Below are positions 36,277-46,017 of a stretch of DNA of 64,000 nucleotides, in pieces. Source of the stretch: Anaerobacillus sp. CMMVII (GTDB lineage Bacteria; Bacillota; Bacilli; Bacillales; Anaerobacillaceae); the NCBI RefSeq assembly GCF_025377685.1, contig NZ_JACEHK010000018.1, positions 1 through 64,000 on the forward strand. The letters are read 5' to 3'. The position numbers and the translations under genes were made by a program. The notes below the pieces were generated by a model. The model saw only the letters and a list, made by a program, of their open reading frames with translations, searched no databases and was not told the DNA's origin. Each line of letters opens with the position of its first letter. The first letter of the stretch is position 1.

Positions 36277-38292
36277 CTATATTTTCATTTCTTCCGGAAA
36301 AGCCACAATAAAACTGCCCTTTGTCGCTGTAGCGATTTCTCTTGGTAATCTTTCTAAATAGGGATGCCAAGCGATAGTGCCTCGGCGGGCACTTATTATG
36401 ACAATTAGATCATCGTCTTTAAAGCGATGAAAATAATTATTTTCAAGCTCTATCCATTTTTCAACTGTCTCCAAAGTCATACTTACATCCGGTTTTTCTT
36501 CACCCAATAGTTTTTGATAGTAATTTTGATCGCCCTTTATGACAATACCTAACATAGTTGCACCTAATTGATTGGCAAGCTTTTTTACGACTCGTATGGT
36601 ATCTTTAAATCCCGGTTTTCTTGCAACCATTGGAGGAAGGATAACGACCATGCGCTTCGTTGTATTCAGAGGATGCGTTAATTTCGTAACAAGGATCATT
36701 TGATTTGTTTGATCTAAGACTTGATCAATTACGCCTCCTAATATTTTCTGAGAGGTAGATAATTTACCGTTCCACCCAATAATCACAGTTGAAATCCTCG
36801 TATCGGTTATTGCCCTTATTATCCCTGACGCTGGATTATGGTCAACTCTAGTCAAAAGACGAATTGGAATATCTGCTCCAGATGCGTACATCACTGCATG
36901 CCCAAGCATTTTTTCTGCTTCAGCTACTTTGCCTGCTTCCTCTCCATTGTTTGCTCTAACAACCGAAATAGGATAAAGCGGTTCTGTTGAAGTAGGCGTT
37001 TTAATGACAAAGGCCAAATCCAATAGCGACTCGATTGTTTTTGGATTTGCTAAAGGAATTAAGATACGTTCTGGTGCTTGTGTTCTTTCATATGGAAGTT
37101 CTTCTTCAATTTCAGCAACCCTTCGACTATATTTTTCAACCATGTATGGTCCGATTAAACATGTAACCAAGATCATAACAATAACTCCATTTACGATGGC
37201 TAAATGAAATAAACCAAGTTCATAACCTACTAGCGTTGCAGCTAAAGTGGCTGCAGCTTGAGGAATTGTTAACCCATACATTAATTTTACTTCTGCATCC
37301 GAATAATGATAAATTTTTGCAGAAATCCACGCTGCGAGGCCTTTTCCTATGTTAACTAACAAAACAATAGAAAAAGCAAATAATAATGCAGATGGTTGTT
37401 CAATCAGAACACGAAAATCCACTAACATTCCAACCGATAATAGAAAAAAAGGTATAAATAAGGCATTTCCTACAAATTTTATTCTATTCATTAATGGCCC
37501 TTGCTCAAATATCAAACGATTTAATGCAAGGCCAGCTAAAAATGCACCAATGATTGGTTGTACTCCAGCTACAGTCGCTAAAAACGCACAAACAAATAGA
37601 ATAGACATAACGAACAAATAATCCATCGATCCATGACTGCTGATGTTACGGAAAAATACTTTCCCAATAATTGGTACGCAAAATAATACAATTAAAACAA
37701 ACAGCGTTAGTGAAATTGCTAACTGTACCCAATACATTGCTGTAATATCTCCCTGCTTCATACCAGCAATAACAGCTAATACAAGAAGGGCCAACGTATC
37801 AGTCATTATTAAACCACCTACAGCAGTTGTAACAGCCTTATTTTTTGCTACCCCAAGTCGGCTAGCAATTGGATAGGCAAGTAATGTATGAGACCCTAAA
37901 ATAGATCCTAGTAAAATTGCGGCAGGTATTGAGTATTGTAAAGACAGCGCTAATCCGAATCCTAGAATAAAAGGTATATGAAATGATAATAATCCGAAAA
38001 TAAGGCTACGATTACGATACTTCTTAAAGCCGTCTAAATCAATTTCCAAACCAGCAATAAAAATAATGTATAAGAGACCTACAGTACCTAATAATACAAT
38101 CGTTGGGTCACGATCTAACACCCCAAGTCCATTGGGACCAACAATAATTCCAGCAATAATTAAACCAATAATTCCGGGAATTCTTAATCTGTTCATAACT
38201 AATGGGGCTAATAAGAAGATCAACATTGCTAAAGCAAAAATGAGCACTGGATCAGTAACAGGTAATTCAATAGAAAACAATACCTCACACAC
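36277..38292 (-). CDS. yjbQ: Monovalent cation:proton antiporter YjbQ (CPA2)
   Basis: The 671-aa product has 12-13 predicted membrane helices in its first 400 residues. Typical CPA2/KefB sequences are present (RIPGIIGLIIAGIIVGPNG, LGSHTLLAYPIASRLGVAKNKAV, TAVGGLIMTDTLALLVLAV with the transport Asp). A C-terminal soluble half resembles universal stress proteins (RILIPLANPKTIESLLDLAFVI). In B. subtilis yjbQ sits between prpE and other yjb genes, as here. It is a Na+/H+ or K+/H+ exchanger in the plasma membrane. The exact start is uncertain: GTG at 38292 has AAAGG upstream, while a TTG four codons later has GAGGT. The gene is monocistronic. Confidence 0.88.
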   Translation of the reverse strand: MCEVLFSIELPVTDPVLIFALAMLIFLLAPLVMNRLRIPGIIGLIIAGIIVGPNGLGVLDRDPTIVLLGTVGLLYIIFIAGLEIDLDGFKKYRNRSLIFGLLSFHIPFILGFGLALSLQYSIPAAILLGSILGSHTLLAYPIASRLGVAKNKAVTTAVGGLIMTDTLALLVLAVIAGMKQGDITAMYWVQLAISLTLFVLIVLFCVPIIGKVFFRNISSHGSMDYLFVMSILFVCAFLATVAGVQPIIGAFLAGLALNRLIFEQGPLMNRIKFVGNALFIPFFLLSVGMLVDFRVLIEQPSALLFAFSIVLLVNIGKGLAAWISAKIYHYSDAEVKLMYGLTIPQAAATLAATLVGYELGLFHLAIVNGVIVMILVTCLIGPYMVEKYSRRVAEIEEELPYERTQAPERILIPLANPKTIESLLDLAFVIKTPTSTEPLYPISVVRANNGEEAGKVAEAEKMLGHAVMYASGADIPIRLLTRVDHNPASGIIRAITDTRISTVIIGWNGKLSTSQKILGGVIDQVLDQTNQMILVTKLTHPLNTTKRMVVILPPMVARKPGFKDTIRVVKKLANQLGATMLGIVIKGDQNYYQKLLGEEKPDVSMTLETVEKWIELENNYFHRFKDDDLIVIISARRGTIAWHPYLERLPREIATATKGSFIVAFPEEMKI

Positions 38293-38618
38293 CTTTGTTT
38301 TTTATTACATATTTTTTCTGGCTTATTTATTATCAAAAGCTTCACGCAAAGCGTGAAGAACCAAGCATTCGCTTGGTTACGACCTAAAAGCTAATAGCAA
38401 CAATCTTTTAGAAAAGAGAGCAATTAAAAAATAATTAACAATCATAAAATAACAGGATAATGTTGTCAATTAAGCTAGCTTATAACCTCTATCATAAATA
38501 CTTTATGAAGATGGTTGTTTGTATTATCACTAATTATGAGAAAAGTATAGGTTTTCTCATAATCTGAAATGCTATAAATGCATTTTGCATTAAACTATTT
38601 AGAAAGATGGTGATCTCT
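38293..38618. other. Intergenic region with two tandem hairpins
   Basis: At 38339-38382 two perfect palindromes lie next to each other: CTTCACGCAAAGCGTGAAG and AACCAAGCATTCGCTTGGTT. There is no T-run after them. Another inverted repeat, CATTTTGCATTAAA, is weak. No gene is seen. Confidence 0.5.
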
Positions 38619-39359
38619 ATGTACGATATAATTGGTGATATTCACGGATGCTACAATGAATTTAAAGACCTTACCGAAAAGCTAGGTTATAATTGGTCAG
38701 AAGGATATCCAATTCATCCAGATGGTCGAAAATTAGCATTTGTAGGTGATTTGACAGACCGCGGTCCATATTCACTAAAGGTTATCGAGATTGTTTATGA
38801 GATTGTAAAAAAAGGGTTGGCCTATTATACCCCTGGCAATCATTGTGATAAGTTGTACCGGTATTTCTTAGGGCGTAAAGTCCAAGAAACACATGGATTA
38901 GAAACCACTGTAGCTGAATTGAAGGCACTTACTAAACAACAGTATGCACTAATCCGTTCTAAATATATGGAGCTATATGAAAATGCACCATTATATTTAA
39001 CATTAGCAGAAAAAAAATTGGTGATTGCCCATGCAGGAATAAGGTCTGATTACATTGGTAGAACAGATAAAAGAGTGAAGACATTCGTTCTATATGGGGA
39101 TATTACGGGTGAGAAAAATCCAGATGGCTCCCCTGTTCGTCGTGACTGGGCAAAAAATTATACCGGAAAAAAGTCATTCATTGTTTACGGACATACACCT
39201 GTAAAGGAAGCACGCCTAATCAACGAAACCATCAACATTGATACTGGCTGTGTTTTCGGCGGTAAATTAACGGCGTTTCGTTACCCAGAAAAAGAAACTG
39301 TCTCGGTTTCATCGCAACAACCCTTTGTACCAGAAAAATTCCGCTCGTTTGATGACTAG
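38619..39359 (+). CDS. prpE: Bis(5'-nucleosyl)-tetraphosphatase PrpE
   Basis: ATG at 38619 is chosen because GAAAGATGGTGATC sits just upstream; the ATG at 38607 overlaps it. The 246-aa product carries the metallophosphoesterase signature [32 protein letters not shown] and VYGHTPV. PrpE hydrolyses Ap4A and related compounds and has protein phosphatase activity on spore substrates in B. subtilis. It lies next to yjbQ and a lipoprotein gene, in the same order as in B. subtilis. Confidence 0.95.
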   Translation: MYDIIGDIHGCYNEFKDLTEKLGYNWSEGYPIHPDGRKLAFVGDLTDRGPYSLKVIEIVYEIVKKGLAYYTPGNHCDKLYRYFLGRKVQETHGLETTVAELKALTKQQYALIRSKYMELYENAPLYLTLAEKKLVIAHAGIRSDYIGRTDKRVKTFVLYGDITGEKNPDGSPVRRDWAKNYTGKKSFIVYGHTPVKEARLINETINIDTGCVFGGKLTAFRYPEKETVSVSSQQPFVPEKFRSFDD

Positions 39360-39412
39360 ATTCAGTCTTAGACCTCACATTAACCTATTTATATACTTAA
39401 GGAGTCGACTAT

Positions 39413-39859
39413 ATGAAAATACTAATTAAAGTTTTCGTGTTAATCTTTTTTGCACTCGGAGTAACAGCTTGCGGTAGTGAAACAAAAATTAATCCAAATA
39501 GTGATGAAAGCAAATTAATTATTGATGAAGAGCGAACATTGGTGACGTTATATGTCTTATTAGAAAATGAAAATCGTAAAAAAGCAGGACCTTTTTATGC
39601 TAAATTTATTATTTATGATGAGACATTACAGGATGCAATAGGAGCTGAAGTTGTTGATTTTACCGCGGAAGATGGGAAAAAGCAACCCTTCTTTATTGAT
39701 GGAAGTAATAGTTTTTTTCTTTCTGAGTCATTTTATTATGAGGCTGAACTTGATAACGAGGAACTTGTAAACATGGTTGAAGTCGTTATAAGCGATGAAA
39801 ATGAAATGGAAATACTTCAATTTCTAATTTCAAATATTGAAAAATACGAAGCACCTTAA
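39413..39859 (+). CDS. Lipoprotein, 148 aa
   Basis: The N-terminus MKILIKVFVLIFFALGVTAC has a lipobox (GVTAC) with Cys at residue 20. The mature part contains LIIDEERTLVTLYVLLENEN and ends with ILQFLISNIEKYEAP. It is acidic and likely anchored outside the cytoplasmic membrane. No family is recognised. GGAGTCGACT is the ribosome site. The last codons overlap a terminator stem. Confidence 0.8.
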   Translation: MKILIKVFVLIFFALGVTACGSETKINPNSDESKLIIDEERTLVTLYVLLENENRKKAGPFYAKFIIYDETLQDAIGAEVVDFTAEDGKKQPFFIDGSNSFFLSESFYYEAELDNEELVNMVEVVISDENEMEILQFLISNIEKYEAP

Positions 39860-39876
39860 ATTGCTTCGTATTTTTA
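39844..39876 (+). terminator. Terminator of the lipoprotein gene
   Basis: ATACGAAGCA/TGCTTCGTAT is followed by TTTTAATTT and includes the stop codon. Confidence 0.85.
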
Positions 39877-40021
39877 ATTTACACGGAGTTTGCTGTTCTA
39901 TTTAGGAGTGAATAACATGAAACTCTAAGAGCTCAGGGCACCTCGTCTACTTACAAATGTATAACAAAAAAATAATATCTAGTTACGACTACTTCAATTT
40001 GTTTGAATACCCACACATTGT

Positions 40022-40915
40022 TTACGAACAACCCATTATTTTCAGCATATCCTCGGGTGGAGCAATAGTAAAGGACATGTTTTGCTCAATAATAGGATGA
40101 TAAAATTGTAAATGATAACTATGAAGGGCCTGCCGTTGTATTTTCGTCATCTCTCCCCCATAAAGATCATCACCAAGCAACGGATGCCCTAGGTAAGCCA
40201 TATGAACACGTATCTGATGAGTTCTACCTGTTTTTAAAGTAAGCCTTACAACTGTCTCTTCATCCAAATATTGTACAACTTCATAGCTCGTGAATGCCTC
40301 CTGACCATCTGTACGTACTTCCCTTTCAATGATGCTATCTTCCTTTCGGCCAATTGGGGCATTAATAAAGCCGTTGGTCTCTAGCAAATGACCATGAACA
40401 ATAGCCATATATGTCCGTTTTACATTCCCTGATTTTTGCTGTTTCGAAAATAAGTCATGAGCATAACGATGTTTGGCAACAATGAGTAGCCCTGATGTAT
40501 CACGATCAAGGCGATTTACCGCGTGAAACGTACAAGGAATGTTGTTTAGGTCATAGTGAAAGAGGACGGCATTTGCTAGAGACCTATCAGGATGATAAAT
40601 AGATGGTATCGTTGGTAAACTAGCCTGTTTGTTTATAACCAAAATATGTTCATCTTCGTAAATAATATGTAAAGGTAGCTCTATTGACCGTAAGCCACCG
40701 CTGCGTTCTTCAGGACCAAAAACAACAGTTACTTTATCGCCTTCCTGTAAAACTGAACGAACCGTTACTGGAACATCATTAACTAATAAAGATCCATTTC
40801 GTTTTACTTCCGTTAATCCTTGCCGAGAGAAATTCTTTTCTACACGTAAATAGTCTCTCAATAAACAATTATGAAATGTTTTTTGAACAATCCACTGAAG
40901 TGTAATTCCCTGCAT
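40022..40915 (-). CDS. yjbO: RluA-family pseudouridine synthase YjbO
   Basis: ATG at 40915 follows GAAGAAGGTAAGGATA and is preferred to the first codon of the longer reading. The 297-aa product has an S4-like N-terminal region (LRDYLRVEKNFSRQGL) and the RluA catalytic motif HAVNRLDRDTSGLLIVAK with the essential Asp. It also contains GRTHQIRVHMAYLGHPLLGDDLYGG. It makes pseudouridine in rRNA. In B. subtilis yjbO is adjacent to nadK (yjbN), as here. Its ribosome site lies inside the 3' end of nadK. Confidence 0.93.
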   Translation of the reverse strand: MQGITLQWIVQKTFHNCLLRDYLRVEKNFSRQGLTEVKRNGSLLVNDVPVTVRSVLQEGDKVTVVFGPEERSGGLRSIELPLHIIYEDEHILVINKQASLPTIPSIYHPDRSLANAVLFHYDLNNIPCTFHAVNRLDRDTSGLLIVAKHRYAHDLFSKQQKSGNVKRTYMAIVHGHLLETNGFINAPIGRKEDSIIEREVRTDGQEAFTSYEVVQYLDEETVVRLTLKTGRTHQIRVHMAYLGHPLLGDDLYGGEMTKIQRQALHSYHLQFYHPIIEQNMSFTIAPPEDMLKIMGCS

Positions 40916-40935
40916 TATCCTTACCTTCTTCATTC

Positions 40936-41726
40936 TTATTTTATGAACGACTCTTTCACCCTTTTCCAAAATGGAAAAGGTCTAAATCTCGCAAATTTTA
41001 TTTTATCTTCAGCTACCCGACATTGTATTGACTTCACACTTTTTTCAACCATTGAAAGGTGATCGATCGTTATATGAAAATCGACATCGTTAAGTGGCTT
41101 AATAAACATGTATGATGTTGTGGCAAAACAAGTGGAGAGCCGATTGTACGATAAACACGATTATTAATTGAGGCCATTTCAGCTATTTGGATTGACGCTA
41201 GTGATGGGTGTAAAATAGCACCACCAAGCGCTTTATTATAAGCAGTACTCCCAGATGGTGTAGAAATACATAAGCCATCTCCACGGAAGGTTTCAAACAG
41301 CTCTCCTTTAATTTCTAAGTCCATTACTAAAGAACCAACGACGCTTTTTACCGAACATTCATTTAATGCTAAATAACGCTCTGATTTAGTCGAGTCATTG
41401 TGTCTCACGATCACTTCAAGTAATGGATATTCAACGATTTTAAAAGGTGTTTTGGCAATATGGATGACTAGTCTTTCTACTTCCTCTGGCTTCCAGTCAG
41501 CATAAAAACCAAGATGTCCTGTATGAACCCCTACAAATGAGGTGTCATTAAGGCGCTGCTTATATTGATGAAACGCGTAAAGAAGCGTTCCATCACCACC
41601 AACAGTAATAACGATATTTGGTTCATCATTATCATACATTAGATTAAATTCTAATAAATAGTTCTTGATTTTTTGCATGAGGGCATTAGACGTTTCATCC
41701 CCCCTAGAAATTACTGCAAACTTCAT
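40936..41726 (-). pseudogene. nadK: NAD kinase, one frameshift near the C-terminus
   Basis: ATG at 41726 gives [18 protein letters not shown]. The diagnostic NAD kinase motif is [15 protein letters not shown], with [42 protein letters not shown] and [18 protein letters not shown]. One A is missing near 41118 (TTATTAAGCC should be TTATTAAAGCC). Restoring it gives [18 protein letters not shown] and the conserved C-terminus [16 protein letters not shown], ending at 40936. The repaired length is about 263 aa, as in B. subtilis NadF. It makes NADP from NAD and ATP in the cytoplasm and is essential, so the break is almost certainly sequencing error. Confidence 0.93.
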
Positions 41727-41750
41727 TCCGTAGAACAACTCCTATCTGAA

Positions 41751-41848
41751 TTATGAATTATGAATTACGAATTACGAATTAGTGAAAGCATTGCTTCGAA
41801 GCCTTCACTCAAAGAATTAACAATTCATAATTGTTAATTCATAATTCT
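41751..41848. repeat. Palindromic repeat with AGCATTGCTTCGAAGCC core
   Basis: GAATTATGAATTACGAATTACG on one side and AATTAACAATTCATAATTG on the other form a long inverted repeat. Between them is GTGAAAGCATTGCTTCGAAGCCTTCAC, a smaller hairpin. A second element at 50010-50090 has the same core motif with different arms. Confidence 0.6.
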
Positions 41849-42479
41849 AGTGGTTTCTCTGCTCTTCTTCTTTTCTTCTAAAAATTGCTTGAGCTTCAAG
41901 GACTTCCTCGCGAATTTTTGACATTTCCTCATCTAATCTGAATGCTGCTTCTGCAGCACGTTGTAATCGATCTATGATATTTTCTGGGATTTCACCACTG
42001 TATTTGTATAATAATGAATGTTCAATTGTTGCCCAGAAATTCATTGCTAGTGTTTTAATTTGAATTTCAACAAGAATCTTCTTCTCTCCGTCAATGGTTT
42101 GTACCGGATATTTAATCACTAGGTGATATGCTCTATATCCGCTACGCTTTTTATCAGAAATATAATCCCGTTCCTCGATTATTTCGAAGTCTTTTCTCAT
42201 TCGAATAAGTTTCACGACAGCATCAATATCTTCTACGAATTGACACATGACTCTTACCCCAGCTAAATCTTGCATCCTGGACTCTAATTCTTCAATCGGT
42301 ATATTTTTTCGTTTTGCTTTATCCAAGATACTAGAGATCGGCTTAACCCTCCCAGTAACAAATTCAATAGGGGTATGTTTTGTTGAAGACATATTATATT
42401 GTTTCCGTACCCCTCTTAATTTTATTTTTATCTCATCTACAGCTTGTTTATGAGGTGCTAAAAAAACATCCCAATTCAT
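41847..42479 (-). CDS. sasB: Small alarmone synthetase SasB (YjbM/RelQ)
   Basis: The 210-aa product is a lone RelA/SpoT synthetase domain. Key parts are EFVTGRVKPISSILDKAKRK, ESRMQDLAGVRVMCQFV (ATP/GTP site) and RDYISDKKRSGYRAYHLV. The acidic active site lies in EIQIKTLAMNFWATIEH. There is no HD hydrolase domain or C-terminal region, matching SasB/YjbM, which makes (p)ppGpp in the cytoplasm. It precedes nadK, as in B. subtilis. Confidence 0.95.
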   Translation of the reverse strand: MNWDVFLAPHKQAVDEIKIKLRGVRKQYNMSSTKHTPIEFVTGRVKPISSILDKAKRKNIPIEELESRMQDLAGVRVMCQFVEDIDAVVKLIRMRKDFEIIEERDYISDKKRSGYRAYHLVIKYPVQTIDGEKKILVEIQIKTLAMNFWATIEHSLLYKYSGEIPENIIDRLQRAAEAAFRLDEEMSKIREEVLEAQAIFRRKEEEQRNH

Positions 42480-42549
42480 ACCTTTCCCCCTAATACTTAA
42501 GACTTAACTTCAGATAGCGAAAGTTTGCTAGAGGATCTTCCTCATCTCT

Positions 42550-42930
42550 TTAAACAACAAAAGCCTTACTAACAGCGTGGACCATGCCTTTCCCATAGTT
42601 ACTATTCTCTTCAATATTACTAATTAAGTATTGAAGCTCTTCCTCAAATTGTGTTAAAGGAACCCTCTTGTCTTCGGATAAACTCAAGAATAAAGGTAAG
42701 TGTTGTTTAAGGACTCTGTTTAACTCATCCCAAATTCTCTCTGGGAAACTAACATAAACAAAGTCATCTTCTACATCAAGTATGTATACAAAGGCCAAAT
42801 GGTCAGAGTCAGCAAGCATCCTGCCCTCAGGCTGTATTAGTTTATTTTGTAAAAATTCCATATTATCAACAAGTACATTTACGTCACGTTCACCTATGCT
42901 AAGTTTTGAAACCTCAAGTTTTTTTGCCAT
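42550..42930 (-). CDS. yjbL: UPF0738 protein YjbL
   Basis: ATG at 42930 is preceded by GGAGGAAAGAAA, so the longer upstream reading is not used. The 126-aa product starts MAKKLEVSKLSIGERDVNVLV and contains FVYILDVEDDFVYVSFPERIW and HLPLFLSLSEDKRVPLTQFEEE, which match the YjbL family (UPF0738). It has no membrane helix. Function is unknown. It stands between sasB and the divergent yjbK. Confidence 0.85.
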   Translation of the reverse strand: MAKKLEVSKLSIGERDVNVLVDNMEFLQNKLIQPEGRMLADSDHLAFVYILDVEDDFVYVSFPERIWDELNRVLKQHLPLFLSLSEDKRVPLTQFEEELQYLISNIEENSNYGKGMVHAVSKAFVV

Positions 42931-43165
42931 TTTCTTTCCTCCAAAATAACATTTTATGCCCCTAAGTTTATCATAAAATATAGAAATTCGATAATAACTC
43001 TCTACAAAATTCATTAAAATAGTAGTATGATGATACGGTCAAGATGATTTCTAAAAACTAGACTATTTTCAAGGCTACTTTTTTCTTACAAGCATTCGTT
43101 TGGAAACAATACAAAATCTAAGAGTAGAAAAGTATTAAAAACTAAAATTAAAGAAGGTTTTAATT

Positions 43166-43750
43166 ATGTGTCAAGAAATAGAAATTGAATTTAAGAATAT
43201 GGTCACAAAACCTGAGTTCTTGTTTATATGCGATGAATTTCAAATAGAAAAAACAATGTTTAAGAATCAAGTAAATCATTATTTTGACTCAAAAGAATAC
43301 CATCTAAAAGATTATGGTAGTGCGCTAAGGATTAGAGAAAAGGCTGGTATCTATACATTAACCTTAAAACAGCCAAACAAAATTGGTTTATTAGAAACTC
43401 ATCAAATAATCACACAAACAGAAGCAGTAAATGCTTTTCAAGGAGGATCCTTGCCTACGGGAAGGATAGCGGAGCAACTCCTAAAATCATTTGAATTTGA
43501 TCTAAAAACCTGCGAATATTTAGGTTCTTTAACAACCAATAGAGCTGAAACAACTTATATGAATGGTACTCTTGTTTTCGATCATAGCAAGTACTTAAAT
43601 ATAGAGGATTTTGAGATTGAGTATGAAGTAACTGATGAGGAAATTGGAAGAGAAAACTTTATTAAACTCTTCCAGAAATATAATATTCCGCTAAGACCTA
43701 CCAATAATAAAATTAAGCGTTTTTTTCTAAAAAAGCAGGCTTCTAGATAG
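43166..43750 (+). CDS. yjbK: CYTH-domain protein YjbK
   Basis: The 194-aa product begins EIEIEFKNMVTKPEF, with the E-x-E-x-K signature of the CYTH/triphosphate-tunnel fold. It contains YFDSKEYHLKDYGSALRIR and YTLTLKQP, and ends with acidic and basic tunnel residues (FDHSKYLNIEDFEIEYEV). The family binds organic or inorganic triphosphates. AAAGAAGG lies upstream. It is next to the divergent yjbL and just before the lytic transglycosylase, as in B. subtilis. Confidence 0.93.
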   Translation: MCQEIEIEFKNMVTKPEFLFICDEFQIEKTMFKNQVNHYFDSKEYHLKDYGSALRIREKAGIYTLTLKQPNKIGLLETHQIITQTEAVNAFQGGSLPTGRIAEQLLKSFEFDLKTCEYLGSLTTNRAETTYMNGTLVFDHSKYLNIEDFEIEYEVTDEEIGRENFIKLFQKYNIPLRPTNNKIKRFFLKKQASR

Positions 43751-43777
43751 CTAAAAATGAGATATGGCGGTGATCGT

Positions 43778-44407
43778 TTGAAAGTAACATCGTATCAACA
43801 GTTATTTCAACTTCAGGCATTACGTAATTTACAAGAAAAAAATACTCAAACATCGACATCGTTCGATTCAATATTTACTTCTTTCCTTGAAGAAAATTTA
43901 CAGAAAAACATTTCACAAATGATTAGCTTAAGTAGTAGTAAGAGTTTAGAAAAAACTCATGTTAACTTACAGCATGTTTTTCTAAATGTTACCCAACCTT
44001 CTTCGCCTATTATATTTTCGGAGAAAGCTGAAAAATACCAACTTTATATTGAGGATGCTGCCCAAAAGTATAATGTTGATCCAAAACTTATCTATTCTGT
44101 CATCCAACACGAGTCAAACTTTAACCCTAATTCCAAAAGTCAGGCTGGTGCCATTGGCTTAATGCAGTTAATGCCCTCAACGGCACGTAGCCTAAACGTT
44201 AATAATATTTTTGATCCAAAAGAAAATATTGAAGGTGGCACGAAATATTTACGCCAGATGTTAGATCGCTATAATGGTGATGTCTCATTAGCTTTAGCAG
44301 CCTACAATGCTGGACCTGGAAATGTAGACAAACATCATGGGATCCCACCATTTAAAGAGACTAGAAACTATGTACAAAAAGTGCTGAGCAGTTATTTTCA
44401 AGCATAA
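43778..44407 (+). CDS. yjbJ: Lytic transglycosylase (SLT domain), YjbJ/CwlQ-like
   Basis: TTG at 43778 follows GGCGGTGA; the ATG at 43757 overlaps that site. The 209-aa product has an N-terminal coiled region and a C-terminal SLT domain with the catalytic Glu in [33 protein letters not shown] and [17 protein letters not shown] follow. It cleaves peptidoglycan glycan strands. The gene has 5' neighbours yjbK and a terminator behind it, and corresponds to B. subtilis yjbJ. No signal peptide is visible, which is also true of CwlQ-type enzymes. Confidence 0.9.
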   Translation: MKVTSYQQLFQLQALRNLQEKNTQTSTSFDSIFTSFLEENLQKNISQMISLSSSKSLEKTHVNLQHVFLNVTQPSSPIIFSEKAEKYQLYIEDAAQKYNVDPKLIYSVIQHESNFNPNSKSQAGAIGLMQLMPSTARSLNVNNIFDPKENIEGGTKYLRQMLDRYNGDVSLALAAYNAGPGNVDKHHGIPPFKETRNYVQKVLSSYFQA

Positions 44408-44408
44408 C

Positions 44409-44445
44409 AAAAACCCTGAGATGATTTTTTGATCTCAGGGTTTCT
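44409..44445 (+). terminator. Terminator
   Basis: AAACCCTGAGAT/ATCTCAGGGTTT with a T-rich loop follows the lytic transglycosylase stop. Confidence 0.85.
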
Positions 44446-44579
44446 GTGTTAAACACCATTGATAAGAATGACTCAACAAGGTATTTGGTTACACTACTTT
44501 TTGACGACAAGGCTGATTATTTGCGATAGAGTACTCACCTTGCTAAAATAAGGCTACATACTTTTAAAGGAGACTTAAA

Positions 44580-44957
44580 ATGAATTCCCAGTCAAACATT
44601 CCTTATGTTGCTATTGGTGGAAAAGAAGTACTAGATAAATTAGTAGACACATTCTATGAAAAAGTAAAATTACACCCGCTTTTAGCTCCAATCTTTCCTG
44701 AAGACTTAACCGAAACAGCAAGAAAACAGAAACAATTTCTAACCCAATTTCTTGGTGGTCCTAATCTTTATAGTGAAGAACATGGACACCCGATGCTAAG
44801 GGCTAGACATATGCCTTTTCCAATTACAAATGAACACGCTGTAGCTTGGCTTCAATGCATGGATGAGGCGATGGACGAAGTTCAATTGGATGGCCCCGTG
44901 CGAGACTATTTTTTTGAACGTTTGACTCAAACTGCTTATCATATGGTAAATCATTAA
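44580..44957 (+). CDS. yjbI: Truncated hemoglobin YjbI
   Basis: The 125-aa product starts NIPYVAIGGKEVLDKLVDTFY and has a His-proximal region (MLRARHMPFPITNEHAVAW) of group II truncated globins. AAAGGAGACTTAAA precedes the ATG. It lies 24 bases before spxH, the same pair seen in B. subtilis, where YjbI binds heme and is needed for YjbH-linked redox protection. It is a cytoplasmic protein. Confidence 0.95.
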   Translation: MNSQSNIPYVAIGGKEVLDKLVDTFYEKVKLHPLLAPIFPEDLTETARKQKQFLTQFLGGPNLYSEEHGHPMLRARHMPFPITNEHAVAWLQCMDEAMDEVQLDGPVRDYFFERLTQTAYHMVNH

Positions 44958-44981
44958 AAAATTTGGAAAGGAGGGATCTAG

Positions 44982-45884
44982 TTGTCTTTGAACGACTCTA
45001 ATTCCAATTGTAGCGATGAGTTAGGACTATGTGGTTTTGATGAACCTATTGAAAATACGAGACTAAAGAAGAAGCCGTTGGAAATCTATACATTTATAGA
45101 TCCCCTCTGTCCAGAATGTTGGGCGCTAGAGCCTATATTAAAAAAGCTACAGATGCAATATTGCAAATATTTTACAATCCGATACATAATCGGAGGAAAA
45201 TTACGCTGCTGTAATGAAAAAGTATCAAATAAGGATATGGCTGAGTCTTGGGAAAAAACTGCGAAGAGAAACGGGATGTCAGTTGATGGTGATATCTGGC
45301 TTGAAAATCCAATTGCTAGCCCTTTTGCAGCTTCTATCGCAATAAAGGCTGCAGAATTACAAGGAAAGCAAGTTGGTATTAGATACTTAAGAAAATTAAG
45401 AGAATTACTCTTTTTAAATAAACAAGATATCTCGAAAGAAGAAGTTTTACTGGAGTGTGCCAAAAGCATAGATGGCTTAGACCTAACGGAGTTCAAAAAT
45501 GATATGCATTCTGAGGGTGCAATTAAGACTTTACAATTCGATTTAAAAACAACGAAGGAAATGGGTGTAAAGGTTTTCCCAACTATCGTTGTATTTAATG
45601 ATAATGTGGACGAAGAAGGTCTCATGGTCACCGGACTATACGAATACAATGTTTATGTTAATGTATTAGCGGAAATGCTTGGTGAACCGCCTATTCCATC
45701 AGCTCCGGTTTTTCTTGAAGAGTTTTTAATGCATCATTCATTTGTTGCTTCTAAAGAAATTTCTATGGTCTATGATTTAAGTATCGAAGAGGTTGAAAAA
45801 GAAATGAAAAAACTTGTCTTACGGCAAGTCGTTGAACGTATTCCCGTCAAACACGGAACGTTTTGGAGGTATATAGGTAAATAA
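44982..45884 (+). CDS. spxH: ClpXP adaptor SpxH (YjbH), DsbA family
   Basis: TTG at 44982 follows AAAGGAGGGATCTAG. The 300-aa product contains EIYTFIDPLCPECWALEPIL, a DsbA-type active-site CPEC, and EKSWxx-like helical domain residues. Further parts are KVFPTIVVFNDNV and a C-terminal helix. YjbH binds Spx and delivers it to ClpXP, and Cys residues plus zinc are linked to its control. Spx (53806) and the ClpC/MecA adaptor (51777) lie in the same block. The Cys-x-x-Cys and family length are intact. Confidence 0.93.
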   Translation: MSLNDSNSNCSDELGLCGFDEPIENTRLKKKPLEIYTFIDPLCPECWALEPILKKLQMQYCKYFTIRYIIGGKLRCCNEKVSNKDMAESWEKTAKRNGMSVDGDIWLENPIASPFAASIAIKAAELQGKQVGIRYLRKLRELLFLNKQDISKEEVLLECAKSIDGLDLTEFKNDMHSEGAIKTLQFDLKTTKEMGVKVFPTIVVFNDNVDEEGLMVTGLYEYNVYVNVLAEMLGEPPIPSAPVFLEEFLMHHSFVASKEISMVYDLSIEEVEKEMKKLVLRQVVERIPVKHGTFWRYIGK

Positions 45885-45936
45885 CAATATGTACAAGTTA
45901 GATGCGCTCGTAAATTTTACAACCCTAAATGTAAAG

Positions 45937-45967
45937 AAGGCTTGGTTGGGGAGACCTAGCCTTTTTA
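45937..45967 (+). terminator. Terminator
   Basis: The stem AAGGCTTGGT/AGACCTAGCCTT is followed by TTTT after spxH. Confidence 0.75.
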
Positions 45968-46017
45968 CGTCTACTTGTTAAGGTTTCATCCATTTGAACT
46001 AAAACATTTTAAAGGGG

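Noticed and set aside
37004-38356. Plus-strand ORFs inside yjbQ
   Set aside because: They are shadow frames, rich in Ile/Thr/Asn, of an intact antiporter gene.
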